This document shows, one piece after another, positions 33,565-40,957 of a stretch of DNA of 64,000 bases; within the stretch, counting starts at the first letter, position 1; the number at the start of each line of letters is the position of its first letter. Under the pieces are notes generated by a model. That model made no database searches. It saw only the letters and a list, made by a program, of their open reading frames with translations, and had not been told where the DNA came from. Both the position numbers and the translations under genes were made by a program. This DNA comes from Streptantibioticus ferralitis (GTDB taxonomy: Bacteria > Actinomycetota > Actinomycetes > Streptomycetales > Streptomycetaceae): assembly GCF_029223525.1 (NCBI RefSeq), contig NZ_JARHTQ010000022.1, positions 62,001 through 126,000 on the forward strand. The letters run 5' to 3'.

Positions 33565-35565
33565 CTAGAGGCGCAGCGCCGCCAGGAAGGCCGTCCTGGC
33601 CTGCGCGGGCAGCCCGTCGCCCGTGATGGTCCGGCGGCCCGCGACCCCGGCCAGCGAACGGGACTTCGGATCGGGTTTGAGGTCCGGTCCGTCGCGGAAG
33701 ACGGCGATCGCCGTGGCCAGTTGCTCGCTGGCGCCTACGGACCAGGCGGAGTCGTCGGACAGCGACTCGCCGGTGGCGCCGCACTCCCCGGGAGCGCCGA
33801 ACGCCAACGGGCCGGACGCGTGATCGGGGGCGGGACGGGCCGCCACCTTGCACAGCAGGGCGTTGGTCTGTGCGGCCGCCCCCTCGTCCAGGGCGCGCGT
33901 CGAGTGGTTCCGCGGACGGTACAGGGCCGTACCGTGCCCGTCCGACACCTCGGCCAGCAGGTGCGGGGCGGTCCGTACCCCGTGGGCGGCCAACGTGGCG
34001 TACGCGTCGACGATGTCCAGCACATGGGGGGAGACGTCGCCGGTGAGCAGCCCGTCGGTGGACGACAGCCCCAGGGTCCTGTCGGGTATGCCGAGCCGGA
34101 CCACCGCCGCCCTTATCGCCTGGGCCCCGGCCCGGTGGGTGCCGGTGTCCAACGCAGTGCTGTCCGGTGAGAGGGCCCCGTCCGCCAGTCCTCCGGTGAG
34201 CGGCTCACCGTCCGCGGCCAGGATCCCGGCCGCGACCAATGGTTTGAAGACCCGGCCCGCCGGGACCGCCGACTGGGTCACGTCGTTGAACTCGCGGCGG
34301 TTGAAGTCCCGGCCGCCGTACAGCGCGATGATGGCACCGTCCGAAGGCCGTACCGCGGCGAAGCCCACCCGTACGTCGGCGTCCACGGGCCGGCCGGACG
34401 AGAGCTGGGAGAGGATCTTCTCCCGCACCGCCTTGACCGCCGCCTCCTCGGCCGGGCGCTGCACCGTGGTACGCACCCGCAGGCCACCGGTGGCGACCTG
34501 CTGCTCGGATATGCCGTTCGCGTTCAACTCGCCTGTCGCCAGCGCCATGAGATAGGGCGCCTGGTCCCCCGACGGATGCTGCCGTACGGGCTGCAATCGC
34601 GGGAAGGCCAGCCGCCGCGCCCGGTCGGCGGGGAGCCAGCCGGAGGAGACCATGCCGTTGACGACGTATCGCCAGCGGTCCTTGACCACTGGAAGCAGCT
34701 CGGGGCGGGCCACCGGGTCGTAGGAGCTCGGCGCCTGGATGATCGCGCCCAGGTAGGCGGCCTGGCTCTCGTCCAGCGCGTTCACGTCCCGGCCGAAGTA
34801 CGCCTGGGCGGCCGCCTCGATGCCGTAGGCGCCTCGCCCGAAGTAGATGGAGTTCAGGTAGTCCTGCAGGATCTGGTCCTTGCTCCGCTCGTTGTCCAGT
34901 TTCATGGAGATGAAGAGTTCGTCCAGCTTGCGGGTCATGGTCCTGGAACTGCTCAGGAACGCGTTCTTGACGTACTGCTGGGTGATGGTGGAGCCGCCCT
35001 GCAGGGCTTTCCCCTGGACGTCGGCGATGAGGGCCCGGGCGATGCCCTGCGGGGAGACGCCCGACTCGTTGTAGAACTCCCGGTCCTCGGCGGCGAGTAC
35101 GGCGTGCCGTACGGACAACGGAACCTGGGCGAGCGGCACATCGCGCCGGCTGGTCACTCCCACCGTGCCCATGACCGACCCGTCGGCGTAGGTCACCACG
35201 GTCGCCTGCCGGGTGACGTCCTGGTCGGGGTCAGGGATCCGTACGTTGAGGTACACCACGACGCAGACCCCGGCCAGCAGCAACAGGGGGCCGAGGACGA
35301 GTCCGGTGAGGAGCCGCGGCGAGGGGATCCAGCGGCGGAAGCCGTGCTTGCCCGCTCGTGGGTAGTCGATCAGCCGACGCCGCCGGGCGGGGAGACGTCG
35401 TCGGCCTCGGGTCCGGTCCGGCGGTGGGGGCGCCGTGTCGGTGGCGGTGCCCTCCTGGGTCGGCACTGCGGCTGCTGGGCTGCGGCGTCCGCGAACGGAC
35501 TGAACGGACCGCGGTTTGTGGGGCATACGTATGGCCGTTTCCGTTGTGCGGGCTCTGTGGCCCAC
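33565..35565 (-). CDS. Class A penicillin-binding protein with intact glycosyltransferase and degenerate transpeptidase
   Basis: 666 aa. A TM near 85-110 is followed by a GT51 domain with catalytic Glu in LAAEDREFYNESG, GGSTITQQYVKN, RKLDELFISMKL and QDYLNSIYFGRGAYGIEAAA, all intact. In the C-terminal transpeptidase-like domain the three active-site motifs are lost: SxxK is R-V-F-K (PAGRVFKPLV), SxN is replaced (AGAQAIRAAVVRLG), and KTG is A-T-G (CGATGES). It should polymerise glycan but not cross-link. GTG 35565 has AGGAGG eight bases upstream. It is convergent with the sigma operon. Confidence 0.85.
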   Translation of the reverse strand: MGHRARTTETAIRMPHKPRSVQSVRGRRSPAAAVPTQEGTATDTAPPPPDRTRGRRRLPARRRRLIDYPRAGKHGFRRWIPSPRLLTGLVLGPLLLLAGVCVVVYLNVRIPDPDQDVTRQATVVTYADGSVMGTVGVTSRRDVPLAQVPLSVRHAVLAAEDREFYNESGVSPQGIARALIADVQGKALQGGSTITQQYVKNAFLSSSRTMTRKLDELFISMKLDNERSKDQILQDYLNSIYFGRGAYGIEAAAQAYFGRDVNALDESQAAYLGAIIQAPSSYDPVARPELLPVVKDRWRYVVNGMVSSGWLPADRARRLAFPRLQPVRQHPSGDQAPYLMALATGELNANGISEQQVATGGLRVRTTVQRPAEEAAVKAVREKILSQLSSGRPVDADVRVGFAAVRPSDGAIIALYGGRDFNRREFNDVTQSAVPAGRVFKPLVAAGILAADGEPLTGGLADGALSPDSTALDTGTHRAGAQAIRAAVVRLGIPDRTLGLSSTDGLLTGDVSPHVLDIVDAYATLAAHGVRTAPHLLAEVSDGHGTALYRPRNHSTRALDEGAAAQTNALLCKVAARPAPDHASGPLAFGAPGECGATGESLSDDSAWSVGASEQLATAIAVFRDGPDLKPDPKSRSLAGVAGRRTITGDGLPAQARTAFLAALRL

Positions 35566-35782
35566 TGCTGTCACCTCCTAAGAACGCGGTGCGTCCGGTC
35601 GTGCGGGACATCGGCGCGGAAATTGACCGGAGGATTCCGAGGTGCCGGGAGCGGAGGGATCCCGCCGTCCGCACCTGCGTCGGTTTACGGGCGCGCGGCT
35701 GACGGGCGCGCGGCGACGACCGCGTCGACGCCGGGCCGGGCCTAGCATCGGCCGGGACTGGATCCGCTGATGGGAGGTCGTG

Positions 35783-36169
35783 ATGGACGCGGGGTTCGAC
35801 GCGCTCAAGACGTGGGAGGCGGTGCGCGAGTTCGCGCTGTCGTTGCCGGAGACGCGGGAGGAGTTCCCCTGGGGTGAGTCGGTCGCCAAGGTGAACAAGA
35901 AGGTGTTCGTCTTCCTGGGCTCCGGCGACGGTGGCCGTGCGCCCGGCTTCACCGTCAAGCTCACGGACGAGGACGTACATGCCGATGCCCTCGCCGCCCC
36001 CGGTGCCGAGCCCGCCGGATACGGGCTGGGCAGGTCCGGCTGGGTGACGGTGCCCCTCCGGGAGGGGACCCCGGCGGTGGAGGTGCTCTGCGACTGGATC
36101 GCGGACAGCTACCGGGCGGTTGCCCCCAAGCGCCTCGCGGCCCGGCTGGATGGGTCGCGCCCCGAGTAG
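35783..36169 (+). CDS. MmcQ/YjbR-family protein
   Basis: 128 aa, a normal length for this CyaY-like DNA-binding-fold family. Visible features: FALSLPETREEFPWGESVAKVNKKVFVFL at the N-terminus, PGFTVKLTDED, and a C-terminal YGLGRSGWVTVPL and SYRAVAPKRLAARL. GGGAGG is five bases before the ATG at 35783. Function unknown. It stands alone between the PBP-like gene and the SDR remnant. Confidence 0.82.
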   Translation: MDAGFDALKTWEAVREFALSLPETREEFPWGESVAKVNKKVFVFLGSGDGGRAPGFTVKLTDEDVHADALAAPGAEPAGYGLGRSGWVTVPLREGTPAVEVLCDWIADSYRAVAPKRLAARLDGSRPE

Positions 36170-36282
36170 GCCCCGGCCAGATCCGGCTGGTTCTCCGCTG
36201 CCGTCATGCGGTGCGGGTGGAGATCCGATTCCGGAGACGAATTCCGTAGTGTTCGCTAAAGAAATGGGGTACGCTGATTCTG

Positions 36283-36297
36283 TAGCGATCACTAGCG
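36283..36297. promoter_or_regulatory. TetR-type operator of a truncated SDR gene
   Basis: TAGCGATCACTA is palindromic except for one base pair, and TAGCG repeats at 36283 and 36293. A -10-like TACGCT lies just upstream at 36270-36275. The layout is like that of TetR-controlled SDR genes, but no tetR gene is next to it. Confidence 0.4.
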
Positions 36298-36315
36298 AGG
36301 GGGAGGGGTGCGGTC

Positions 36316-36405
36316 ATGGGTGCGTCTACGAGTGCGCTTATGGGGAAGGCGGCACTGGTCACCGGCGACGGCAGGGGGATCGGGCGGGCTGTTGCGGAGC
36401 GGCTC
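36316..36405 (+). pseudogene. Truncated SDR (FabG-like) N-terminus
   Basis: ATG 36316 opens a frame with KAALVTGDGRGIGRAVAERL, the TGxxxGIG cofactor motif of short-chain dehydrogenases, with GGGGAGGGG upstream. Homology stops after about 30 residues (TRD), and the frame then runs into unrelated sequence opposite the end of the Mg-operon membrane gene. The rest of the enzyme has been deleted. Confidence 0.7.
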
Positions 36406-36507
36406 ACACGAGACCAGGCGCGGGAGCGGACGCCCTTGGCGTCCGGCGGTGGATCCGGCGACGGGCGGCCGCAACTGCCGGTCAACTGGCCGCGGTGGCA
36501 CCTCCGT

Positions 36508-36975
36508 TCACCGGTGGTCGCGTGCCGCGTCCTCCAACATCCTTGCCACCGAAAGCCGCAGATCGAAGTGGCGAGCGATCCAGGGCGCGTCGTAGCCCTG
36601 CGTGGCGAACACCCAGGCGACATGCAGGCGGTTGAGACTCGGCGCGTCGGGGCCGCAGAGCGTGGCGTCCAGGGCGTCCGCGGGGAAGCCGGTCAGTGTC
36701 GTGGCGGGGAACCATGACTCCTCTGCCGTGGCCAGGACCGGTTGCAGTACACGGGCCGTGGCGCGCCGACGCCGTCGTACGGCGCCGAACACGGCGACGG
36801 CGGCGATGACCGCGCCCGCCACGGCGGCGACGGCGAACACCCCGCCGAGCGAAAGCCCTTCCGGGCGTGGAAGGAAGGCCTGCGCCATCAGTGTCATTCC
36901 GGCCACCACCATCCCGGCCCGCGACGCCGTCACCAAGGTGATGCCCGGCATGGCGCGACTCTCACGCGCGTTCAT
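36508..36975 (-). CDS. Membrane protein with C-terminal QGYDAxW module
   Basis: 155 aa, last gene of the M-box operon. Two TM segments, AGMVVAGMTLMAQAFL (about 20-35) and GGVFAVAAVAGAVIAAVAVFGAV (about 44-66), are followed by RRRRR and a soluble tail. The last ~40 residues (RLHVAWVFATQGYDAPWIAR then HFDLRLSVARMLEDAA) align with the C-terminus of the 84-aa protein at 37986-38240. The ATG overlaps the stop of the upstream wHTH gene (ATGA), so the two are coupled. No named family recognised. Confidence 0.75.
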   Translation of the reverse strand: MNARESRAMPGITLVTASRAGMVVAGMTLMAQAFLPRPEGLSLGGVFAVAAVAGAVIAAVAVFGAVRRRRRATARVLQPVLATAEESWFPATTLTGFPADALDATLCGPDAPSLNRLHVAWVFATQGYDAPWIARHFDLRLSVARMLEDAARDHR

Positions 36976-37430
36976 CGCCGTTCATCACCGGTCGGGGGAA
37001 CGGTGGCGGGGGTGAAGCTGTAACCGACCTGGCGAACCGTGGAGATCAACTGCCGGTGGTCCGAGCCGAGTTTGCGCCGGAGGCGAGCGATATGCACATC
37101 GACGGTACGGGTGTCGCCGACCGTGGGCTGGTTCCATACGGCGGCGATCAGCTGGGCGCGGCTGTGCACCCGGCGGGGGTGCGCGACCAGATGCGCGAGG
37201 AGTTCGAATTCCAGATACGTGAGTTTGAGTACCCGGCCGCTGATCGACGCCACACGGCGCTCACTGTCGACGCTCAGGCCAGGGGCTGAGGACACCTCGG
37301 GAACGGTGGAACTCTCCACGAGGCAAGCTGACTTGGGTACCGGCCGGGGCGCTTCGGGCGCTGGGACGGCCCGGAAGGGGGGTATGAGAACGGCGCGGCG
37401 GCGGTGGGCTCGGGGGTAGCGGACGGGCAT
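36972..37430 (-). CDS. Stand-alone OmpR/PhoB-type winged-helix DNA-binding protein
   Basis: 152 aa. Only the effector domain is present (about 55-140): RVLKLTYLEFELLAHLVAHP, RVHSRAQLIAAVWNQP, TRTVDVHIARLRRKLG and STVRQVGYSFTP match the OmpR C-terminal fold, including the recognition helix. No receiver domain precedes it; the N-terminal ~50 residues are Pro/Arg-rich. AAGGAG lies five bases before ATG 37430. As third gene of the M-box operon it could be the operon's own regulator or link Mg2+ status to other genes; inference. Confidence 0.85.
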   Translation of the reverse strand: MPVRYPRAHRRRAVLIPPFRAVPAPEAPRPVPKSACLVESSTVPEVSSAPGLSVDSERRVASISGRVLKLTYLEFELLAHLVAHPRRVHSRAQLIAAVWNQPTVGDTRTVDVHIARLRRKLGSDHRQLISTVRQVGYSFTPATVPPTGDERR

Positions 37431-37468
37431 CTGTGCTCCTTGGGCGCCCTTGGGACTGGCGGGACGGT

Positions 37469-37936
37469 TCAGCCGGCTACGGCACGGGACCGGGGCGGGG
37501 ACGGAGGATCCACGTCCGCCGCGCTCCAGCGCACATCGTGGACGCCCGGCTGCAGGAAGAGCCGGGAGACCAGGGGCTCGACGGCCGGAGCGGGCGCCCC
37601 GTGCACGGTGACCGCGGCCCGGAACTCGACGGTGCCATCGACGTGCCGCGCACGCAGCCCTTCGTAACGCAGGCCAGAGGTGGCCAGGACATCGCTCAGC
37701 AGCGCGCGGACCCGGACCTCCTGGCGCACGTCGCACACCAAGTGCACGGTGACGGCGCTACGTTCGCATGCGCCGTGCGGCAGGGACGCGGTGCGCGCGG
37801 CCGGCCGCAGCGCGGTGACGACCGGGCTGTGCAGCGGCGAGTCGGCGATCCGGTTGAACGCGTCGGCGAAGAAGCGCCGTAGCCGGGCGGCCGTCGCGGT
37901 ACGCAGGAAGCGGGCAGTGGTGATCGTCACGGTCAT
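37469..37936 (-). CDS. Free-standing domain resembling the MgtC C-terminal (ACT-like) domain
   Basis: 155 aa, soluble. After ~60 residues, a beta-alpha pattern runs AVTVHLVCDVRQEVRVRALL, SDVLATSGLRYEGLRARHVD, GTVEFRAAVTVHG, AVEPLVSRLFLQPGVHDVRW. The ending L-x-L-x-P-G-V-x-x-V-x-W is the signature end of MgtC-family C-terminal domains. The MgtC membrane part is absent. GGGAGGTG lies just before ATG 37936 (MTVTITTARF). Its location under an Mg2+ riboswitch strongly supports a link with magnesium limitation, where MgtC proteins act on ATP synthase or phosphate uptake; the specific role here is unknown. Confidence 0.65.
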   Translation of the reverse strand: MTVTITTARFLRTATAARLRRFFADAFNRIADSPLHSPVVTALRPAARTASLPHGACERSAVTVHLVCDVRQEVRVRALLSDVLATSGLRYEGLRARHVDGTVEFRAAVTVHGAPAPAVEPLVSRLFLQPGVHDVRWSAADVDPPSPPRSRAVAG

Positions 37937-37985
37937 GCTGATGACACCTCCCGAAGAGTTCGGAGAGATCAAAGGAGGAAAAAGG

Positions 37986-38240
37986 TCAGTGGGAAGCGCG
38001 CGCTGCCGCTTCGGTGATGCGACGGGCAGCCGTCGACGGCAGTTCGGCGAACCGCGTCAGCCAGTGCGCGTCGTACCCCTGGCGGGCGAGGACGTACGCG
38101 GCGTGCACGAGCCGGTCGTAGACCGGGCCGCCGAACCCCGTGGCCGTCGAGGGTGGCGTGTCGAGCAGGTAGTCACGCTCAACACCGTCGAACAGCGCGA
38201 GGCGGACGGTGGGCGTACGGCGAAGGGTCAGTACGGTCAT
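37986..38240 (-). CDS. 84-aa protein with QGYDAxW module, first gene of the M-box operon
   Basis: Start ATG 38240 (MTVLTLRRTPTVRLALFDGV) is chosen because GGAGGTGA lies about eight bases upstream; an upstream ATG at 38303 has no such site. A basic N-terminus leads to a C-terminal helical module (RLVHAAYVLARQGYDAHWLT then RFAELPSTAARRITEAA) shared with the last gene of the operon. The module has a helix-turn-helix-like rhythm but no family is recognised. It lies 49 bp from the MgtC-like gene and about 110 bp after the leader ORF. Confidence 0.75.
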   Translation of the reverse strand: MTVLTLRRTPTVRLALFDGVERDYLLDTPPSTATGFGGPVYDRLVHAAYVLARQGYDAHWLTRFAELPSTAARRITEAAARASH

Positions 38241-38350
38241 GGAGGTCACCTCCAGGAAGGGGGACGCGAGGGCATGACGGAGCCCCCGCAGCGCGCGGGA
38301 CATCGGTCAACTGCGGTGCGAACCGAGCCGTGACCGGAAGCCGACGTCGG

Positions 38351-38473
38351 CTAACGGAATGTGGAAGGGCGCGCGGAACGCGGCGCCGGACACGGTGGGT
38401 ACGAACGCGGAGCGGGCCAGGGGCGGGGCCGACTATGGCCCGGACTACTCGGCGTAGTGCTACTGCGATCCAT
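38351..38473 (-). CDS. Proline-rich 40-aa leader peptide between M-box and operon
   Basis: ATG 38473 has GGAAGGAGG eight bases upstream, the best ribosome site in the operon. The 40-codon ORF ends at TAG 38351 and contains 11 prolines (for example SRPRPWPAPRSYPPCPAPRS), with P-P and P-x-P clusters. There is no signal peptide or conserved domain. Its position right after the riboswitch and before the first structural gene is that of a regulatory uORF. Proline-rich leader peptides are known in enterobacterial Mg2+ genes (mgtL), where proline translation or ribosome destabilisation controls expression; a similar role here is inference. Confidence 0.7.
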   Translation of the reverse strand: MDRSSTTPSSPGHSRPRPWPAPRSYPPCPAPRSARPSTFR

Positions 38474-38570
38474 GTCTGTCGCCTCCTTCCGGCCGGGGCC
38501 GCGCGTCATGCGCGTCATCATCGACTCGGCAAGGAGCGGACCGGCCCGTCGACCGACCGGCTCACCCCAA

Positions 38571-38724
38571 CTCGTCAGAGCTTTGGCACTTCACGGCGTA
38601 ATCCCCCGGCAGGGGCAGCCACTTGGGGTCACCCCTTAGGCCGGGGAGACCTGTCCTGATCCGGAGCGTCTCTCGACGGGTGGGATCAGTGGCCTGTGTC
38701 CGTGAAGACGCCTCACCGAACGAG
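38571..38724 (-). ncRNA. M-box (ykoK) Mg2+-sensing riboswitch
   Basis: Read on the minus strand, P1 forms from CUCGU (38724-38720) and ACGAG (38575-38571). Between them lie the conserved M-box blocks in order: CGUUCGGUGAGGC, GUCGAGAGACGC, GAUCAGGACAG, CCUAAGG, AGUGGCUGCC and GUGCCAAAGCUCUGACGAG. They match the ykoK leader blocks GUUAGGUGAGGC, GUCCAAAGACGC, GGGUCAACAG, AUAAGG, GCAGCUGG and GUGCUAAAGCUCUACGA. In other bacteria Mg2+ binding compacts this RNA and switches off transport genes. The expression platform is not obvious; a GC-rich imperfect hairpin follows at about 38535-38566. Confidence 0.9.
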
Positions 38725-38747
38725 GTGCCTCCTGTGGAACCACCCGC

Positions 38748-38782
38748 AGTATAAGCAGCTACTTGCGTATCGACGCAAGTAG
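38748..38782 (-). promoter_or_regulatory. Promoter and 24-bp palindrome upstream of the M-box
   Basis: TATACT (minus strand, 38753-38748) is a good -10 box about 24 bp before the aptamer. Just upstream lies a perfect palindrome with 10-bp arms, CTACTTGCGT (38759-38768) and ACGCAAGTAG (38773-38782), covering the -35 area. It lies two bases beyond the stop of the serine hydrolase gene, so it could be that operon's terminator, an operator for the M-box operon, or both. Confidence 0.6.
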
Positions 38783-38784
38783 CG

Positions 38785-39837
38785 TCAGGAGCGCGTCAAT
38801 GCCCGCACCATGTGGTCGTTCCAGACCGGCGTGCTGACCAGCGACCGCCGCTGGGCCGCGTCAAGCTCCTTGAGGAAGACCGCCATCACCGCCGGCGCGC
38901 CGCCCGCGGGAGGCCGCACGGCGTAGACCTGAGTCAGCGTCCCCGGTAGCGAACCGCCCTTGGCCAGGACGTCCTGGTACACCTCCGCGTTGCCCGGAAC
39001 ATCGCGCATCGGCCAGCTCAGAACGGCTCGGGCGAACGACAGCGGGGCGCCCTCGGCCGGGCTGTCCACCACGGCCTGGAACAGCCCCACCCACTCCCGC
39101 GGCGTACCGGCGCAGGTACGGCGCAGCGCCCGTGGCCCCAGCCCACCGGAGGGCAGGAACGGCAGCAGCCGGTGCCAGCGCCGCGGGCGCTCACCGATCC
39201 GGTCGTAGTACCCGGCCAACTCGTCGGCCGGACAGCGCACCGCGCGGAGAGCGAAGGGCACGGAGGTGGCGACGAACTCCCCGTACCCGGAGGGGACCGG
39301 GTCCTGCGCGGTCATCGCGTGGCGGCGTGCCAGCGCCGCTGTCGCCGAGCCGCCGCCGACCTGGCGCCACAGGTACTCGGTGGAGGCGTTGCACGACGCG
39401 CTGATCATCGCGTCGGCGCATTCGCGCACGCTGATCAGCGCGTCCGATGGCGTGCGGCCGTAGGCCCTGCGATACGCGCCGCCGTCCGTCCCCGGCAGCC
39501 GGTACCGGCGGACGGCGGCGAGCGGAACGCGTTCCTCGGGGTCGATCCGGCCCTCGTGCACCGCCTCCGACAGCGTGCACAGCACCAGCACCTTGCGGAC
39601 CGAGGCCAGCGGGAACTTCGCGTCCGCGTTGCGTTCCTCCTCGACGGTCCACCGGCCGTCGCTGTCCCTGCGGCTGAGGAAGACCCCCGCGTGCTCGCCC
39701 CGTTCCCGCAGGAAGGCGCCGAAGTCCGCCGTGTCATCGGTGCCGGCACGTCCGGACCGCCCACGCCACCACCGGGCCGCGTTGAGCGCCAGTACGGCGA
39801 ACCCGAGCGCGGTCAGCCACGGTATGCGCGGTCTCAC
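38785..39837 (-). CDS. Class A beta-lactamase-like serine hydrolase
   Basis: 350 aa. An N-terminal membrane anchor ([19 protein letters not shown]) is followed by a beta-lactamase-fold domain with SxxK as Ser79-V-R-Lys82 ([12 protein letters not shown]), SxN in [12 protein letters not shown] and a KTG equivalent K-G-G in [12 protein letters not shown]. This resembles the serine-hydrolase family related to class A enzymes; a true Omega-loop Glu is not obvious, so hydrolysis of antibiotics is doubtful. The GTG start overlaps the dehydrogenase stop by four bases, so they form an operon. Confidence 0.82.
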   Translation of the reverse strand: MRPRIPWLTALGFAVLALNAARWWRGRSGRAGTDDTADFGAFLRERGEHAGVFLSRRDSDGRWTVEEERNADAKFPLASVRKVLVLCTLSEAVHEGRIDPEERVPLAAVRRYRLPGTDGGAYRRAYGRTPSDALISVRECADAMISASCNASTEYLWRQVGGGSATAALARRHAMTAQDPVPSGYGEFVATSVPFALRAVRCPADELAGYYDRIGERPRRWHRLLPFLPSGGLGPRALRRTCAGTPREWVGLFQAVVDSPAEGAPLSFARAVLSWPMRDVPGNAEVYQDVLAKGGSLPGTLTQVYAVRPPAGGAPAVMAVFLKELDAAQRRSLVSTPVWNDHMVRALTRS

Positions 39838-40919
39838 AACAGCACGACCGAGCGCAGCACTTCGCCCTTCGCCATCTTGTCGAACGCCGCCTCGACACCG
39901 TCCAGCGTGATGGTCTCCGAGACGAACGCGTCGAGGTCCAGCCGCCCCTGGAGATAGAGGTCGATCAGCATCGGGAAGTCGCGGGACGGCAGACAGTCCC
40001 CGTACCAGGAGGACTTGAGCGCTCCACCGCGTCCGAACACATCCAGCAGCGGCAGTTCCAGCTTCATCTGCGGGGTGGGCACCCCGACCAGGACGACCGT
40101 GCCCGCCAGGTCCCGGGCGTAGAAGGCCTGCTTGTAGGTCTCCGGGCGGCCGACTGCCTCGATCACCACATCGGCGCCGTTGCCATCGGTCAGCTCACGG
40201 ATCGCCTCGACCGGGTCCTGCGCACGGGAGTTGACGGTGTGCGTGGCGCCCAGCCGGCGCGCGGTGGCGAGCTTGTTGTCGTCGATGTCGACGGCGATCA
40301 CCTTGGCCGCACCGGCGAGCCGGGCGCCCATCACGGCCGCGTTGCCGACGCCGCCGCAGCCGATCACGGCCACCGAGTCGCCACGGGTGACCCCTCCGGT
40401 GTTGATGGCCGCGCCGAATCCGGCCATCACCCCGCAGCCGAGCAGCCCGGCGGCGCCAGGGGAGGCGGCCGGGTCGACCTTCGTGCACTGCCCGGCCGCC
40501 ACCAGCGTCTTGTCGGCGAAGGCCCCGATGCCGAGCGCGGGGGACAGCTCGGTGCCGTCCTCCAGGGTCATCTTCTGCCGTGCGTTGTGCGTGTTGAAGC
40601 AGTACCAGGGGCGGCCGCGCCGACAGGCACGGCACTGGCCGCACACCGCACGCCAGTTGAGGATCACGAAGTCCCCGGGCGCGACCTCGGTGACGCCCTC
40701 GCCCACCGACTCCACGACGCCCGACGCCTCATGGCCGAGCAGGAACGGGAACTCGTCGTTGATGCCGCCCTCGCGGTAGTGCAGGTCGGTGTGGCAGACG
40801 CCGCACGCCTGAACCCGTACCACCGCCTCACCGGGGCCAGGGTCCGGCACGACGATCGTCTCGATCCGCACCGGCTCACCCTTGCCGGGGGCGATCACAC
40901 CACGTACCCGCTGTGCCAT
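39834..40919 (-). CDS. mscR: S-(hydroxymethyl)mycothiol dehydrogenase (mycothiol-dependent formaldehyde dehydrogenase)
   Basis: 361 aa zinc-dependent medium-chain dehydrogenase. Catalytic zinc ligands are in [11 protein letters not shown] and LGHEASG; structural zinc Cys93, 96, 99 and 107 are in [15 protein letters not shown]. The NAD-binding loop is [15 protein letters not shown]. Regions such as [18 protein letters not shown] and STFG-like [19 protein letters not shown] are those of MscR/AdhE2 rather than generic alcohol dehydrogenases. It oxidises the formaldehyde-mycothiol adduct, fitting with mshA in this window. AAGGGGA precedes ATG 40919. A beta-lactamase-like gene follows where a metallo-hydrolase often does. 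Confidence 0.88.
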   Translation of the reverse strand: MAQRVRGVIAPGKGEPVRIETIVVPDPGPGEAVVRVQACGVCHTDLHYREGGINDEFPFLLGHEASGVVESVGEGVTEVAPGDFVILNWRAVCGQCRACRRGRPWYCFNTHNARQKMTLEDGTELSPALGIGAFADKTLVAAGQCTKVDPAASPGAAGLLGCGVMAGFGAAINTGGVTRGDSVAVIGCGGVGNAAVMGARLAGAAKVIAVDIDDNKLATARRLGATHTVNSRAQDPVEAIRELTDGNGADVVIEAVGRPETYKQAFYARDLAGTVVLVGVPTPQMKLELPLLDVFGRGGALKSSWYGDCLPSRDFPMLIDLYLQGRLDLDAFVSETITLDGVEAAFDKMAKGEVLRSVVLL

Positions 40920-40957
40920 GGGGTTCCCCTTACCCTGCCCGTCGGTTGTCTCCCCCG

